Below, piece by piece: positions 8,750 through 18,376 of a stretch of DNA of 64,000 nt. A program made the translations under genes and the position numbers. How positions within the stretch are numbered: position 1 is the stretch's first letter; the number at the start of each line of letters is the position of its first letter. Source of the stretch: Robertkochia solimangrovi (GTDB lineage Bacteria; Bacteroidota; Bacteroidia; Flavobacteriales; Flavobacteriaceae); NCBI RefSeq assembly GCF_007279655.1, contig NZ_QKWN01000013.1, positions 1 through 64,000 of the forward strand. The letters run 5' to 3'. A model generated the notes under the pieces. That model was not told where the DNA came from and made no database searches. It saw only the letters and a program-made list of their open reading frames with translations.

Positions 8750-10277
8750 CTGGGTTAAAATCGTTGTTCAGCGAACTGCCGAAAGCTTCATCGGCACTTG
8801 GCAGATCACGCGTGATAAATGGATTATCATCACCTGAATTCATCTTCGATTGGAATTCAAAAGGTGAATCGAAATCATCTAAGTTATCAAATTTACCGAG
8901 CTGACCAATGAATTTTAACCTAATATTTTCAAGTCCACCGTTACGGTGTTTCGCAACGATGAATTCTGCCTGTCCCTGAGTCGGACTTCTCTCTTCATCA
9001 TCCCATTCTTCGATTTTATAATATTCGGGACGGTAGATGAAGGAAACAATATCCGCATCCTGCTCGATCGCTCCCGATTCCCTAAGGTCGGAAAGCAATG
9101 GTCGTTTACTTCCACCACGGGTTTCTACCGCACGGGATAACTGTGAAAGTGCGATCACCGGTACATCGAGTTCCTTAGCCAGTGCCTTAAGGTTTCGTGA
9201 GATCGTCGAGATCTCCTGTTCACGGTTTCCTCCTCCTTTTTGAGTACCTCCCGCCGTCATCAACTGAAGGTAGTCAATGATAATCATACGGATTCCGTGC
9301 TGAGAAGCGAGTCGTCTCGCCTTTGCCCTAAGGTCAAAAATTGAAAGCGACGGTGTATCATCTATGAATAAAGGTGCAGATTCAAGGTTCTTGACCTTAA
9401 CATTCAACTGTTCCCATTCATGTTTTTCCAGTTTTCCGGTTCTAAGTTTCTCTGATGACAAACCTGTTTCAGATGAAATAAGACGCGTAATAAGCTGTAC
9501 AGAAGACATCTCCAGTGAGAAGAACGCTACCGGAATATTAGAGTTAACCGCAATGTTTCTCGCCATCGATAAGGTAAGAGCCGTCTTACCCATACCCGGA
9601 CGTGCTGCAACGATGATAAGGTCACTGGGTTGCCAACCAGAGGTTAGTTTATCGAGCTTATCGAATCCGGAAGGAATACCTGACAGACCTTCTTTGTTAG
9701 AGATCTCTTCAATCTTTTTCTTCGCCTGCATCACAAGACTTTGAGCAGATTCGGAAGATTTCTTGATATTCCCCTGGGTTACTTCATATAATTTGGCTTC
9801 GGCACTGTCCAGCAGATCGAAAACATCCGTTGTTTCATCATAGGCCTCTTCGATGATCTCACTGGAAATCTTGATAAGGCTTCGCTGGATGAATTTCTGA
9901 AGTATGATTCGTGCATGGAACTCAATATGCGCTGAAGACGATATTTTTTTTGTGAGTTGGATCAAATAAAAGTCACCTCCCACCTGATCCAATCTTCCGT
10001 TCTTGCGGAGCTGAGAGGAAACTGTTAATAAATCTATCGGTTCTGAAGATTCGAATAACTGTACAACTGCCTCAAAAATCGATTTATGTGCTTCTTTATA
10101 GAAGGCATCCGGGTGTAAAATATCGATCACCTCATCCACACCCTTCTTGTCGATCATCATCGCACCAAGCACAGCCTCCTCTAAATCAAGGGCCTGCGGC
10201 GGCACTTTGCCTTTTTCAAGCTGTATAATATTCGATTTATCGATTCTTACTCCGGGTATTGGATTGACTTTCTCCAT
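8727..10277 (-). CDS. dnaB: Replicative DNA helicase DnaB
   Basis: Hexameric 5'-3' helicase of the replication fork. The 516-residue protein has the N-terminal DnaB domain (PPQALDLEEAVLGAMMID onward), a linker, and a RecA-like C-terminal domain with Walker A ARPGMGKTALTLSMA, Walker B RMIIIDYLQLM, and later SQLSRAVETR and SDLRESGAIEQDADIV. An acidic tail ends in DDDDVPF, and its coding sequence contains the start codon of the downstream exported protein. Upstream (10304-10335) an AACAACC/GGTTGTT inverted repeat could form a leader hairpin. Confidence 0.97.
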   Translation of the reverse strand: MEKVNPIPGVRIDKSNIIQLEKGKVPPQALDLEEAVLGAMMIDKKGVDEVIDILHPDAFYKEAHKSIFEAVVQLFESSEPIDLLTVSSQLRKNGRLDQVGGDFYLIQLTKKISSSAHIEFHARIILQKFIQRSLIKISSEIIEEAYDETTDVFDLLDSAEAKLYEVTQGNIKKSSESAQSLVMQAKKKIEEISNKEGLSGIPSGFDKLDKLTSGWQPSDLIIVAARPGMGKTALTLSMARNIAVNSNIPVAFFSLEMSSVQLITRLISSETGLSSEKLRTGKLEKHEWEQLNVKVKNLESAPLFIDDTPSLSIFDLRAKARRLASQHGIRMIIIDYLQLMTAGGTQKGGGNREQEISTISRNLKALAKELDVPVIALSQLSRAVETRGGSKRPLLSDLRESGAIEQDADIVSFIYRPEYYKIEEWDDEERSPTQGQAEFIVAKHRNGGLENIRLKFIGQLGKFDNLDDFDSPFEFQSKMNSGDDNPFITRDLPSADEAFGSSLNNDFNPDDDDVPF

Positions 10278-10390
10278 AACTGCGAATGTAATTAAATAAG
10301 CAGAACAACCTAAAAATTATAACCCTTCGGTTGTTCACCTGTCATCAACAATATAACTGTTAATAACTTGATTTTGTTGTTAATAAAGGT

Positions 10391-10418
10391 AAAAAAAACC
10401 GAAGCGCGAACTTCGGTC
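10391..10418 (-). terminator. Intrinsic terminator downstream of accA
   Basis: On the minus strand ACCGAAG, a 6-base loop, CTTCGGT, then an unbroken T tract (the A run at 10391-10398 on the plus strand). It lies about 30 bases after the accA stop and separates accA from dnaB. Confidence 0.85.
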
Positions 10419-10446
10419 TTAACAATAAGGTAACAAATACAAGGTC

Positions 10447-11400
10447 TTAGCCGTTGAAGACACCCATATTTGAATATTTATCCATTCTTTGCTTTACAAG
10501 ATCCTCTGGGGATAACTTTTTCAAGGCATTATATGCTTTGGTAATTTCCTTTTCCACAGTCTTAAAAGTGGTTTCTCTGTCAGAATGTGCTCCTCCAAGA
10601 GGCTCCTTGATGATATCATCAACAAGGTGTAGTTTTTTCATATCCTTAGCGGTAAGCTTTAAGGCTTCTGCCGCTTGTTCTTTATATTCCCAACTTCTCC
10701 AGAGAATAGAAGAACATGATTCTGGTGAGATCACCGAATACCAGGTATTTTCCAGCATCATTACTCTATCGCCCACTCCTATTCCAAGCGCACCTCCAGA
10801 AGCTCCTTCACCAATGATAATCACGATGATCGGTACCTTAAGCCTGGTCATTTCCAGGATATTTCTTGCGATCGCTTCTCCTTGTCCGCGTTCTTCAGCT
10901 TCGATACCCGGATAGGCTCCCGGAGTATCGATCAGGGAAACAACGGGTAACCCGAACTTCTCGGCCATTTTCATAAGACGAAGTGCCTTACGGTATCCTT
11001 CAGGATTAGCCATACCGAAGTTGCGATACTGCCTGGTCTTGGTATTATAACCTTTTTGTTGTCCGATGAACATAAAAGACTGATTTCCGACTTTCCCAAG
11101 TCCGCCGATCATGGCTTTATCATCTTTGACGTTACGGTCTCCGTGGAGCTCGAGAAAAGTATCTCCGCAAATCGCTTTTATATAATCGAGAGTATATGGT
11201 CTTGAAGGATGTCTTGACAACTGAACGCGTTGCCAGTCGGTAAGATTCTTGTAAATCTCCTTTTTAGTCTTCTCAAGTTTCTGCTCGATCTGTGTACAAG
11301 TATCGGTAACATCAACGTCACTTTCCTTTCCAAGTACTTTACACTTACCTAATTGCTCTTCCAGCTCTTTAATCGGTAACTCAAAATCTAAATACTCCAT
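10447..11400 (-). CDS. accA: Acetyl-CoA carboxylase carboxyltransferase subunit alpha
   Basis: Alpha subunit of the carboxyltransferase that makes malonyl-CoA for fatty acid synthesis; the partner AccD is not in this window. The 317 residues match the family length. Key segments are [12 protein letters not shown] near residue 61, [53 protein letters not shown] and [15 protein letters not shown], which form the crotonase-like CoA-binding fold. It is a single-gene unit with its own -7 promoter element upstream and a terminator downstream. Confidence 0.97.
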   Translation of the reverse strand: MEYLDFELPIKELEEQLGKCKVLGKESDVDVTDTCTQIEQKLEKTKKEIYKNLTDWQRVQLSRHPSRPYTLDYIKAICGDTFLELHGDRNVKDDKAMIGGLGKVGNQSFMFIGQQKGYNTKTRQYRNFGMANPEGYRKALRLMKMAEKFGLPVVSLIDTPGAYPGIEAEERGQGEAIARNILEMTRLKVPIIVIIIGEGASGGALGIGVGDRVMMLENTWYSVISPESCSSILWRSWEYKEQAAEALKLTAKDMKKLHLVDDIIKEPLGGAHSDRETTFKTVEKEITKAYNALKKLSPEDLVKQRMDKYSNMGVFNG

Positions 11401-11428
11401 GAGTCTAAATTAGTTTTTTGTAAGGCTA

Positions 11429-11436
11429 CAAATATA
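11429..11436 (-). promoter_or_regulatory. -7 promoter element of accA
   Basis: Minus-strand TATATTTG lies 29 bases upstream of the accA ATG. No good TTG box is visible 19-21 bases further upstream, so only half of the promoter is supported. Confidence 0.45.
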
Positions 11437-11446
11437 AAACATTCTG

Positions 11447-12349
11447 TTATTCGACCCTTTTAATCGGGACTTTTCTTTTAAGTGTATTCTTCAATACGCC
11501 ATTTGCTACAACAGTGGCTAAAATAATCAGTGCTCCAAAATAAAATGCAGGGCGCATTTTCTCGCTGTCTCCCAGTATCATAAAGGCCAGCATGGTACCA
11601 TAAACAGGTTCCAGATTAATTGTCAGCATTACGGTATATGGACTTATGAAACGCATAACTTTAACCGAGGCGAAGAACGCATACGCGGTACAGATGCTGG
11701 CAAGTATCAATAAATACATCCAGTCTGTTGGCGACAATCTGAAAAACTCTGCTGTAAATGAACCATTGAATAATAGGTATAGTGTTATAAAGCCAACTCC
11801 ACTTCCCAACTCATAGAAAGAGATCACACCAGCCTCATGATTTTGAGCCAGTTTACCGTTGATCAAAGAGAATAGTGCTGAAAGCAAAGCAGAGATGAGC
11901 GCTATGATGATTCCTTCCTTATATTGAACTTCCACATTGAAGATCACCAGAAGACCTCCGATCACAATCAGGCCAAACATGATCTCATACCAGATCACCT
12001 TTCTGCGGTAAAACAATGGCTCCAGCAGTGCTGTAAAGAAAGCACCGGTGGAAATCGTCGCAAGTGTCACCGAAACATTGGAAACCTTGATCGCCTTAAA
12101 AAAAGTAATCCAGTGCAAGGCGATCACCAGTCCGGCAAAGACCATGGCCAATAGCGTCTTTCGCTGCACACGCAGATCGAACTTTCTATAACGCACATAA
12201 CCATAAACAAAGATCACAGCGATCAACATTCTGTACCATACCAGCGGGATTGCATCGATCTTGATCAAGGCACCCAAAACAGCAGTAAACCCCCAAATGA
12301 ACACTATCAGGTGCAGATGGAGATAGTTCTTTAATTTATCGTTTAGCAT
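11447..12349 (-). CDS. DMT superfamily transporter, EamA family
   Basis: 300-residue inner-membrane protein with about ten hydrophobic helices arranged as two EamA repeats (about 10-140 and 150-290), typical of drug/metabolite exporters. The C-terminal repeat shows the usual SPYTVMLTINLEPVYGTMLAF segment. The cargo cannot be predicted. The start codon overlaps the last 14 bases of the LptG-like gene, so the two are translated from one message, together with tgt upstream. Confidence 0.9.
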   Translation of the reverse strand: MLNDKLKNYLHLHLIVFIWGFTAVLGALIKIDAIPLVWYRMLIAVIFVYGYVRYRKFDLRVQRKTLLAMVFAGLVIALHWITFFKAIKVSNVSVTLATISTGAFFTALLEPLFYRRKVIWYEIMFGLIVIGGLLVIFNVEVQYKEGIIIALISALLSALFSLINGKLAQNHEAGVISFYELGSGVGFITLYLLFNGSFTAEFFRLSPTDWMYLLILASICTAYAFFASVKVMRFISPYTVMLTINLEPVYGTMLAFMILGDSEKMRPAFYFGALIILATVVANGVLKNTLKRKVPIKRVE

Positions 12350-13415
12350 TTCTCAACAGGAAGAACGCGATGAAGGCGAAAATAATGTTAGGTAAAGCTA
12401 CGGCGAGTAGCGGAGAAAAGTCGGACTGTTCAGCCAGGATTGCAAAAACCTTATCAAAGAAGATAAAGATAAATGCCAGGGATATTCCCAATGCCAGGTT
12501 TACTCCCATCCCTCCGCGTCGTTTCATAGAAGATACGGCTACCGCGATCAAAGTCAGGATAAAAGCTGATACCGGTAAACTCCAGCGTTTGTATTTCACC
12601 ACCAGATAACGGCTGACATTCGGAGATCCTTTTTTACGCTCTTTCTCTATGAACTCATTGAGTTCGAAAAGATTTTTGGTTTCCGCAACATAGGATACCG
12701 GCGTAAGGTCATCCAGATTAAAATTAAAAAGTGTATCATGTCTTCGTTTGGTCTCCACGATATCACCATTCTTGCCTATGATTCTTTTCTCATAGGAAGC
12801 GAGACGGAAAGTACTATCGGCCTTGACCCATCTGATATTTCCGGCAGTTATCTTATGTTTTAGTTCTGTACCTTCAAAATGCTCCAGCGTGAAATTGAAT
12901 CCCGTCTGGGTGGAAGGCGTAAAACTACTCACATATACGATCTCATTATCATTGATCTGATTAAAAATATTATTCGTTTCCCGGTGTTTATCATGACCGG
13001 CTTTCAGATATTTAATTCTGAAATCGTTATAACCCTCACTCGCATCCGGCACAATGAACATTCCCATAACAAAGGAAAAGATCGCGATGATACTCGCACC
13101 GATCAGATACGGTCTTAAGAATCTCCAGAAGGAAATACCAGAACTCAGAATTGCGATCACCTCGGTATTGTTGGCTAATTTGGAAGTAAACCAGATAATG
13201 GACAGGAACAGAAATATCGGGAATAAAAGATTCGCGAAATAAAAGGTAAAATCTACATAATATTGAAGAATAGCAGCAGTACCCGCCTGATTCTCTATCA
13301 TTTTATCAACCTTTTCCGATAGATCGACCATGATCCCGATAGGAACAAAAAGGATGATCATCGTAAAGAAGGTAATCAAATACTTCTTTAGTATATAGCG
13401 ATCTATTATTTTCAA
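12336..13415 (-). CDS. LptF/LptG family permease (YjgP/YjgQ)
   Basis: Inner-membrane component of the LPS export ABC transporter LptB2FG. The 359 residues show three N-terminal helices (starting MKIIDRYILKKYLITFFTMI, a canonical LptFG opening), a periplasmic beta-jellyroll region (about 110-260) and three C-terminal helices ending LRNAKR. The gene starts one base after the tgt stop, as in other Bacteroidota where tgt and this permease are adjacent. Whether it serves as LptF or LptG is not decidable here. Confidence 0.92.
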   Translation of the reverse strand: MKIIDRYILKKYLITFFTMIILFVPIGIMVDLSEKVDKMIENQAGTAAILQYYVDFTFYFANLLFPIFLFLSIIWFTSKLANNTEVIAILSSGISFWRFLRPYLIGASIIAIFSFVMGMFIVPDASEGYNDFRIKYLKAGHDKHRETNNIFNQINDNEIVYVSSFTPSTQTGFNFTLEHFEGTELKHKITAGNIRWVKADSTFRLASYEKRIIGKNGDIVETKRRHDTLFNFNLDDLTPVSYVAETKNLFELNEFIEKERKKGSPNVSRYLVVKYKRWSLPVSAFILTLIAVAVSSMKRRGGMGVNLALGISLAFIFIFFDKVFAILAEQSDFSPLLAVALPNIIFAFIAFFLLRNAKR

Positions 13416-13416
13416 A

Positions 13417-14547
13417 TTACAAGCGCTTATCCATTTGTTTTACCATCTGAGTCTTCCACTCACCAAAATCTCCGGCTAATATATGTTTTCTTGCTTCACG
13501 AACCAACCAAAGATAGAATCCCAGGTTATGTATCGTAGCAATTTGTTTGCCAAGATATTCATTCGAAGCGAATAAATGTCTCAGATATGCCTTTGTATAA
13601 TAGGTATCGACATAGGTAATACCCATTTCATCGATGGGAGAAAAATCGTCTTCCCATTTTTTATTCTTTATATTGATGGTGCCATGGGCAGTAAACAACA
13701 TTCCATTTCTGGCATTCCTGGTAGGCATCACACAATCGAACATATCGATTCCAAGTGCGATATTCTCAAGAATATTAATCGGAGTTCCTACTCCCATAAG
13801 ATATCGCGGCTTTTCTTCCGGAAGAATTTCGCAAACCACTTCGGTCATGGCATACATCTCCTCCGCAGGCTCCCCAACTGAGAGTCCGCCGATCGCATTT
13901 CCAAAAGCACCGGCATTGGCTATATATTCAGCAGACTGTCTTCTTAGATCCTTATATACCGACCCCTGTACAATAGGAAACAATTGCTGCTCATAACCAT
14001 ATTTATCCGGAGTTTCATGGAATCTTTTTATACAACGGTCTAGCCAGCGATGTGTCATATGCATCGAACGTCTCGCATAATTATATTCACACGGATAGGG
14101 AGTGCATTCATCGAAAGCCATAATGATATCTGCACCTATGGTTCTCTGAATATCCATAACATTCTCCGGTGTAAAGAAATGGTAGGATCCATCGATATGG
14201 CTTTTAAATTTCACTCCTTCTTCCTTGATCTTACGATTTCCGGAAAGGGAATACACCTGATATCCACCACTATCTGTGAGGATGTTTCTGTCCCAGTTGA
14301 TGAACTTATGGAGGCCTCCTGCTTTTTCAATGATATCCGTCTGCGGACGAAGGTAAAGATGATAGGTATTCCCCAATATGATATCCGGATTGATATCCTC
14401 TTTGAGTTCGCGCTGATGAACCCCTTTAACCGTACCCGCTGTACCTACGGGCATGAAGATGGGAGTCTGTATCGCTCCGTGATCGGTGGTAAGGGTTGCG
14501 GCCCTGGCTTTGGTGGCCTTATCTTTAGCTTCTAGTGTGAATTTCAT
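13417..14547 (-). CDS. tgt: tRNA-guanine transglycosylase
   Basis: Exchanges guanine-34 for preQ1 in tRNAs with GUN anticodons during queuosine synthesis. I place the start at the ATG giving MKFTLEAKDKATKARA (376 residues, normal); the longer frame to 14616 would add 23 residues with no family match. Signatures: FMPVGTAGTVKGV, LGNTYHL, LTDSGGYQVYSLS (catalytic Asp region), FDECTPYP, GGLSVGEP, MGVGTP and FDCVMPTRNARNG (second catalytic Asp). The classical C-terminal CxC..C..H zinc site is not visible in the ending YVDTYYTKAYLRHLFASNE, where Cys are replaced by Asp, Tyr and other residues. A CAAAGATA (minus-strand TATCTTTG) at 14566-14573 is a likely -7 element. Confidence 0.95.
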   Translation of the reverse strand: MKFTLEAKDKATKARAATLTTDHGAIQTPIFMPVGTAGTVKGVHQRELKEDINPDIILGNTYHLYLRPQTDIIEKAGGLHKFINWDRNILTDSGGYQVYSLSGNRKIKEEGVKFKSHIDGSYHFFTPENVMDIQRTIGADIIMAFDECTPYPCEYNYARRSMHMTHRWLDRCIKRFHETPDKYGYEQQLFPIVQGSVYKDLRRQSAEYIANAGAFGNAIGGLSVGEPAEEMYAMTEVVCEILPEEKPRYLMGVGTPINILENIALGIDMFDCVMPTRNARNGMLFTAHGTINIKNKKWEDDFSPIDEMGITYVDTYYTKAYLRHLFASNEYLGKQIATIHNLGFYLWLVREARKHILAGDFGEWKTQMVKQMDKRL

Positions 14548-14653
14548 GGAAATTATTCTTGGGGGGCAAAGATAAGCAACTATTCTACTCAACCGTAGAA
14601 ATTTATCCCAAAACACAGCATGAAGAAACCTTAAAAAAAGTAGTTAGGTTTGT

Positions 14654-14684
14654 TTTGTCAGGGTTTTGTAATGGTTTATTTTTG
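14654..14684 (+). promoter_or_regulatory. Promoter of transketolase genes
   Basis: TTTG at 14654-14657, 19 bases, then TATTTTTG at 14677-14684, a full match to the Bacteroidota consensus, 26 bases before the ATG. Confidence 0.75.
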
Positions 14685-14710
14685 CCAAAACTTAATTTTA
14701 TCGTAGACAA

Positions 14711-15556
14711 ATGCCAGACACACAACAATTAAAGGATTTAGCCACCCAGGTGCGAAGAGACATTGTAAGAATGGTACACAAGGTAAATTCCGGACACCCC
14801 GGAGGATCGCTTGGGTGTACTGAGTTTTTTGTTGCTCTTTACAATGAGGTTATGGACCTGAAGGAGGGATTTGATATGGACGGTATCGGTGAGGATCTAT
14901 TCTTCCTTTCCAACGGACATATTTCACCTGTATTCTACAGCGTACTTGCCAGAAAGGGATATTTCCCTGTGGAAGAACTAAACACTTTCAGATTGATCGA
15001 CTCCAGACTACAAGGCCACCCTACCACCCATGAAGGACTTCCAGGTGTTCGTGTAGCGTCAGGTTCGCTAGGACAAGGAATGTCTGTAGCGATCGGTGCA
15101 GCGCTTGCTAAAAAGCTGAACAATGATGATCATCTGATCTACAGCTTACACGGAGACGGTGAGCTTCAGGAAGGACAGAACTGGGAAGCGATCATGTATG
15201 CTGCGGGTAATAAAGTAGACAACCTTATCGCTACCATTGACCTTAACGGACAGCAGATCGATGGTTCTACTGATCAGGTATTACCAATGGGAGACCTAAG
15301 AGCTAAGTTCGAGGCATTCGGATGGGATGTTATGGAGATCGAAAAAGGAAACGATATCGAGGCAGTGATCGCCGGATTAAAAGAAGCTAAAACAAGAACC
15401 GGAAAAGGAAAGCCGGTATGTATTCTTATGCATACGATCATGGGACATGGTGTAGACTTTATGATGTACACCCACGCATGGCACGGAAAAGCTCCTAACG
15501 ACGAACAGTTGGCAGTAGCGCTTGCTCAGAACCCGGAAACCCTTGGCGATTACTAG
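14711..15556 (+). CDS. Transketolase, N-terminal subunit
   Basis: Thiamine-diphosphate-binding half of a split transketolase in the non-oxidative pentose phosphate pathway. The 281 residues carry GHPGGSLGCTEFF near residue 28, GSLGQGMSVAIGAALA and the ThDP motif GDGELQEGQNWEA (ending in the conserved N). The C-terminal half is the next gene, 48 bases downstream; both must be made for an active enzyme. Splitting of this enzyme is common in Bacteroidota. Confidence 0.95.
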   Translation: MPDTQQLKDLATQVRRDIVRMVHKVNSGHPGGSLGCTEFFVALYNEVMDLKEGFDMDGIGEDLFFLSNGHISPVFYSVLARKGYFPVEELNTFRLIDSRLQGHPTTHEGLPGVRVASGSLGQGMSVAIGAALAKKLNNDDHLIYSLHGDGELQEGQNWEAIMYAAGNKVDNLIATIDLNGQQIDGSTDQVLPMGDLRAKFEAFGWDVMEIEKGNDIEAVIAGLKEAKTRTGKGKPVCILMHTIMGHGVDFMMYTHAWHGKAPNDEQLAVALAQNPETLGDY

Positions 15557-15604
15557 TATTTACCTGAATCACGTTCCTTAAACGGATCACCTAAAGTTTA
15601 CAAA

Positions 15605-16558
15605 ATGAAGAAATACACATACGAAAAGAAAATAGATACACGTAGCGGATTTGGTGCCGGACTGGCAGAACTTGGAAGAACAAACCCTAATGTTGTTGCC
15701 CTCTGTGCAGACCTTGTAGGTTCGCTTAAAATGGAAACTTTCATCAAAGAAAATCCGGAAAGGTTTTTCCAGATCGGTATTGCCGAAGCAAATATGATGG
15801 GGATTGCGGCAGGACTAACCATCGGTGGTAAAATTCCTTTTACCGGTACTTTCGCGAACTTTTCCACAGGCCGTGTTTATGACCAGATCAGACAATCGAT
15901 CGCATATTCAGGTAAAAATGTAAAGATCTGTGCTTCTCACGCAGGACTTACGCTAGGAGAAGACGGCGCTACGCACCAGATCCTTGAAGATATCGGATTG
16001 ATGAAAATGCTTCCGGGTATGACTGTGATCAATCCTTGTGATTACAACCAGACCAAGGCGGCTACTATTGCTATCGCAGAACATGACGGACCTGTATACC
16101 TTAGATTCGGACGACCAGCGGTACCGGTATTCACCCCTGAAGATCAAAAATTCGAGATCGGTAAAGCTGTCCAGATCAATGAAGGATCAGATGTAACGAT
16201 CATCGCAACCGGACATCTTGTATGGGAGGCTATTCTGGCAGGAGAGAAATTAGCAGAACAGGGAATTTCTGCAGATATCCTGGATATGCACACCATCAAA
16301 CCCCTGGATGATGCAGCTATTCTTAAATCAGTAGCTAAGACCGGATGTGTGGTTACTGCCGAAGAGCATAACTACCTGGGAGGATTAGGAGAAAGTGTTG
16401 CTCGTGTACTTGCTGAAAACCATCCTGCACCTCAGGAGTTCATCGCTACCAAAGATACTTTCGGAGAAAGCGGCACCCCTGCTCAATTGATGGACAAGTA
16501 TGGTCTGAACAGTGAAAGCATTGTTAACGCTGTTATAAAAGTGTTAAAAAGGAAATAA
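15605..16558 (+). CDS. Transketolase, C-terminal subunit
   Basis: 317-residue pyrimidine-binding and C-terminal domains of the split transketolase. The catalytic Glu that activates ThDP lies in FFQIGIAEANMMGIAAG; SHAGLTLGEDGATHQ and YLRFGRPAVPVF are typical, followed by the Rossmann-like C-terminal domain (VTIIATGHLVWEAI). It is cotranscribed with the preceding subunit. A hairpin-prone spacer at 16569-16596 (AGAAAGTTTA against TAAACTTCT) separates it from the next gene. Confidence 0.95.
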   Translation: MKKYTYEKKIDTRSGFGAGLAELGRTNPNVVALCADLVGSLKMETFIKENPERFFQIGIAEANMMGIAAGLTIGGKIPFTGTFANFSTGRVYDQIRQSIAYSGKNVKICASHAGLTLGEDGATHQILEDIGLMKMLPGMTVINPCDYNQTKAATIAIAEHDGPVYLRFGRPAVPVFTPEDQKFEIGKAVQINEGSDVTIIATGHLVWEAILAGEKLAEQGISADILDMHTIKPLDDAAILKSVAKTGCVVTAEEHNYLGGLGESVARVLAENHPAPQEFIATKDTFGESGTPAQLMDKYGLNSESIVNAVIKVLKRK

Positions 16559-16608
16559 TCTTCGGTTTAGAAAGTTTATATTAACGTAAACTTCTAAAAC
16601 GAATATTT

Positions 16609-17196
16609 ATGAGAAAAGCAATTGTGCTGGTATTTTTACTGGCAGGTTTAACCACCTTTGCCCAATCCGGTTCCGGATTTGGTATTAAAGGTGGTTTAAA
16701 TTTTAATAGCGGTGGTGATCTAAATATCAACAACATCGAAGACAATGTAAATGCCGATGGTCAGGTCGGTTATCACCTGGGTATCTTTTATAAGTTTGGC
16801 GGCGAGAGCCTCTTTTATTTGCGCCCGGAACTCATGTACACGAAAATCAAATCTAAATACGAATATAATACCGTTAAGAGAGATTTCGATATGAGTAAAA
16901 TCGATCTTCCCGTACTCGTAGGAATAAACATCCTGGGACCTATTCATGCATTTGCAGGTCCGTCGTTTCAGTATATCCTGGACACAGACTTCGACGATAT
17001 AAGTATTGGTGATGTGGAAAACGATTTTACGATTGGACTACAACTTGGCGCAGGCGTTAATCTTGGAGCTCTTGGAATCGATTTCAGATACGAAAGAGGT
17101 CTAAGTGACAACGAGGTAGAATTCACCGGACTCAATGATGGAAGAGTGGATACCAGACCTTCTCAATTCATCTTAGGATTGTCCTACCGACTATAG
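16609..17196 (+). CDS. Outer-membrane beta-barrel protein, PorT/OMP_b-brl family
   Basis: 195-residue protein with a Sec signal peptide (MRKAIVLVFLLAGLTTFAQ) and alternating hydrophobic strands (FGIKGGLNFN, QVGYHLGIFYKF, LFYLRPELMYTKI, FTIGLQLGAGVNLG, LGIDFRYERGL) ending in the aromatic-containing strand FILGLSYRL, as expected of an eight-stranded barrel. Families of this type are abundant in Flavobacteriia and mostly have no assigned role. It has a terminator right after it and may be read partly from the transketolase promoter. Confidence 0.85.
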   Translation: MRKAIVLVFLLAGLTTFAQSGSGFGIKGGLNFNSGGDLNINNIEDNVNADGQVGYHLGIFYKFGGESLFYLRPELMYTKIKSKYEYNTVKRDFDMSKIDLPVLVGINILGPIHAFAGPSFQYILDTDFDDISIGDVENDFTIGLQLGAGVNLGALGIDFRYERGLSDNEVEFTGLNDGRVDTRPSQFILGLSYRL

Positions 17197-17220
17197 TCGA
17201 ACAAACCTACATACAATAAA

Positions 17221-17254
17221 AAATCCCGGAGCAGAAACTTCGGGATTTTTTTAT
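17221..17254 (+). terminator. Intrinsic terminator after the barrel protein gene
   Basis: AATCCCG, a 12-base loop, CGGGATT, then seven T residues. It lies 25 bases after the stop. The flanking A run on its left could let it also stop the convergent FKBP transcript. Confidence 0.8.
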
Positions 17255-17361
17255 ATAATCTTATTTGTTGCATTACCAATGCTTTAATTTTAGTCCCTTA
17301 GAAAGAGGAACTGTTACTTTGAAGCAGTGATTCTGCCAACAGCTTTCTTTAACCCATGGAA

Positions 17362-18291
17362 TTAATTGGATACCGGATAAGTAGGATCGAGATAGTCAGG
17401 GATTCCATTTCCATTGGAATCATCCGGAATACCATCTTCATCTTTATCATACTCATAAATCGTATAGATACCATCTCCGTCATCATCGGCATCGAGGTAA
17501 TTCGGAACTCCATCTCCATCGGTATCATCATTACCCGGCCATCCATCACCGTCAACATCCTCCAGATGTGAAGGAATTCCATCAGGTGAAGAAACGGTAG
17601 TAGAACTCACAACGATATAGTCTTCATCAACATCTGAATACTGCAACATCTCAACTTTAAAGATCAGGTTTACATATCGGTAAGCACTTCCTGATGAACT
17701 GTAATATCCTAACCCGGCAGGAAGGAAAACCATTCCTATTCCGAAATCCTGATTCCAGCTGATCGTTCCGTCTCCATTCTCAGTATATCCAGTTCCGATC
17801 CCCAGACGTGTACAGATCTCACCAAAGCCTCGCACCACACTCAGTGTATTGAAGGTAGCCGGATAATTATAGGTGCGATCGAACACCGTTCCATCGGTAA
17901 GGGTACCTTCGTAATTGCAAACCACGCGTTGCCCGAAAGCAGGAATCTGTTCCGTATCACCATCTCTGACAACAAGTGTATACAACTTATAAGTGACATC
18001 ATCACTCTCCACATAGATCTCATCGGTAACCACCTGATCATATATAGGAGTCTTATCAGCATTCACCCCATCGATAGTATCGATTACGATCTTATAATCA
18101 AAATCTGCAGGAGGATTTTCGAATTCCTCGTAATTATAAAAGTGAGTACTCATATATTCCACAAGATCTGCATCATTTTCAGCTTCCACTTCAGCAGGAT
18201 CTCTGACTTCTATGGCAGTACCAGAGTCATCATCCTTTTTACAGGATGCAAGTATTGCTAAAACGGCAAGGAATGGGAATAATCGCTTCAT
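17362..18291 (-). CDS. FKBP-type peptidyl-prolyl isomerase lipoprotein with Ca-binding tail
   Basis: Predicted periplasmic or surface lipoprotein. The start at 18291 gives MKRLFPFLAVLAILASC, a clean lipobox; the longer frame to 18357 would bury the signal. Residues from about 125 to 240 form a divergent FKBP domain (GQRVVCNYEGTLTDGTVFD, GFGEICTRLGIGTGYTENG, GIGMVFLPAGLGYYS). The last 70 residues are DxDxDG-type repeats (DVDGDGWPGNDD, DTDGDGVPNYLD, DDDGDGIYTIYE, DEDGIPDD, NGNGIPDYLD), as in thrombospondin type 3 repeats, which bind calcium. The combination of isomerase and calcium repeats in one lipoprotein is unusual. Several FKBP active-site aromatics appear changed, so catalysis is uncertain. 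Confidence 0.85.
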   Translation of the reverse strand: MKRLFPFLAVLAILASCKKDDDSGTAIEVRDPAEVEAENDADLVEYMSTHFYNYEEFENPPADFDYKIVIDTIDGVNADKTPIYDQVVTDEIYVESDDVTYKLYTLVVRDGDTEQIPAFGQRVVCNYEGTLTDGTVFDRTYNYPATFNTLSVVRGFGEICTRLGIGTGYTENGDGTISWNQDFGIGMVFLPAGLGYYSSSGSAYRYVNLIFKVEMLQYSDVDEDYIVVSSTTVSSPDGIPSHLEDVDGDGWPGNDDTDGDGVPNYLDADDDGDGIYTIYEYDKDEDGIPDDSNGNGIPDYLDPTYPVSN

Positions 18292-18376
18292 ATACATCGT
18301 TCGGAATTTTAGATGCGCAAGATAGTATTTTCTAGTATTTTTGCTTATGCCTTTCACTAATTTTTAAACCTTAACA

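Noticed and set aside
14548-14616. N-terminal extension of tgt
   Set aside because: The extra 23 residues match nothing in the family and cross the likely promoter element at 14566-14573.
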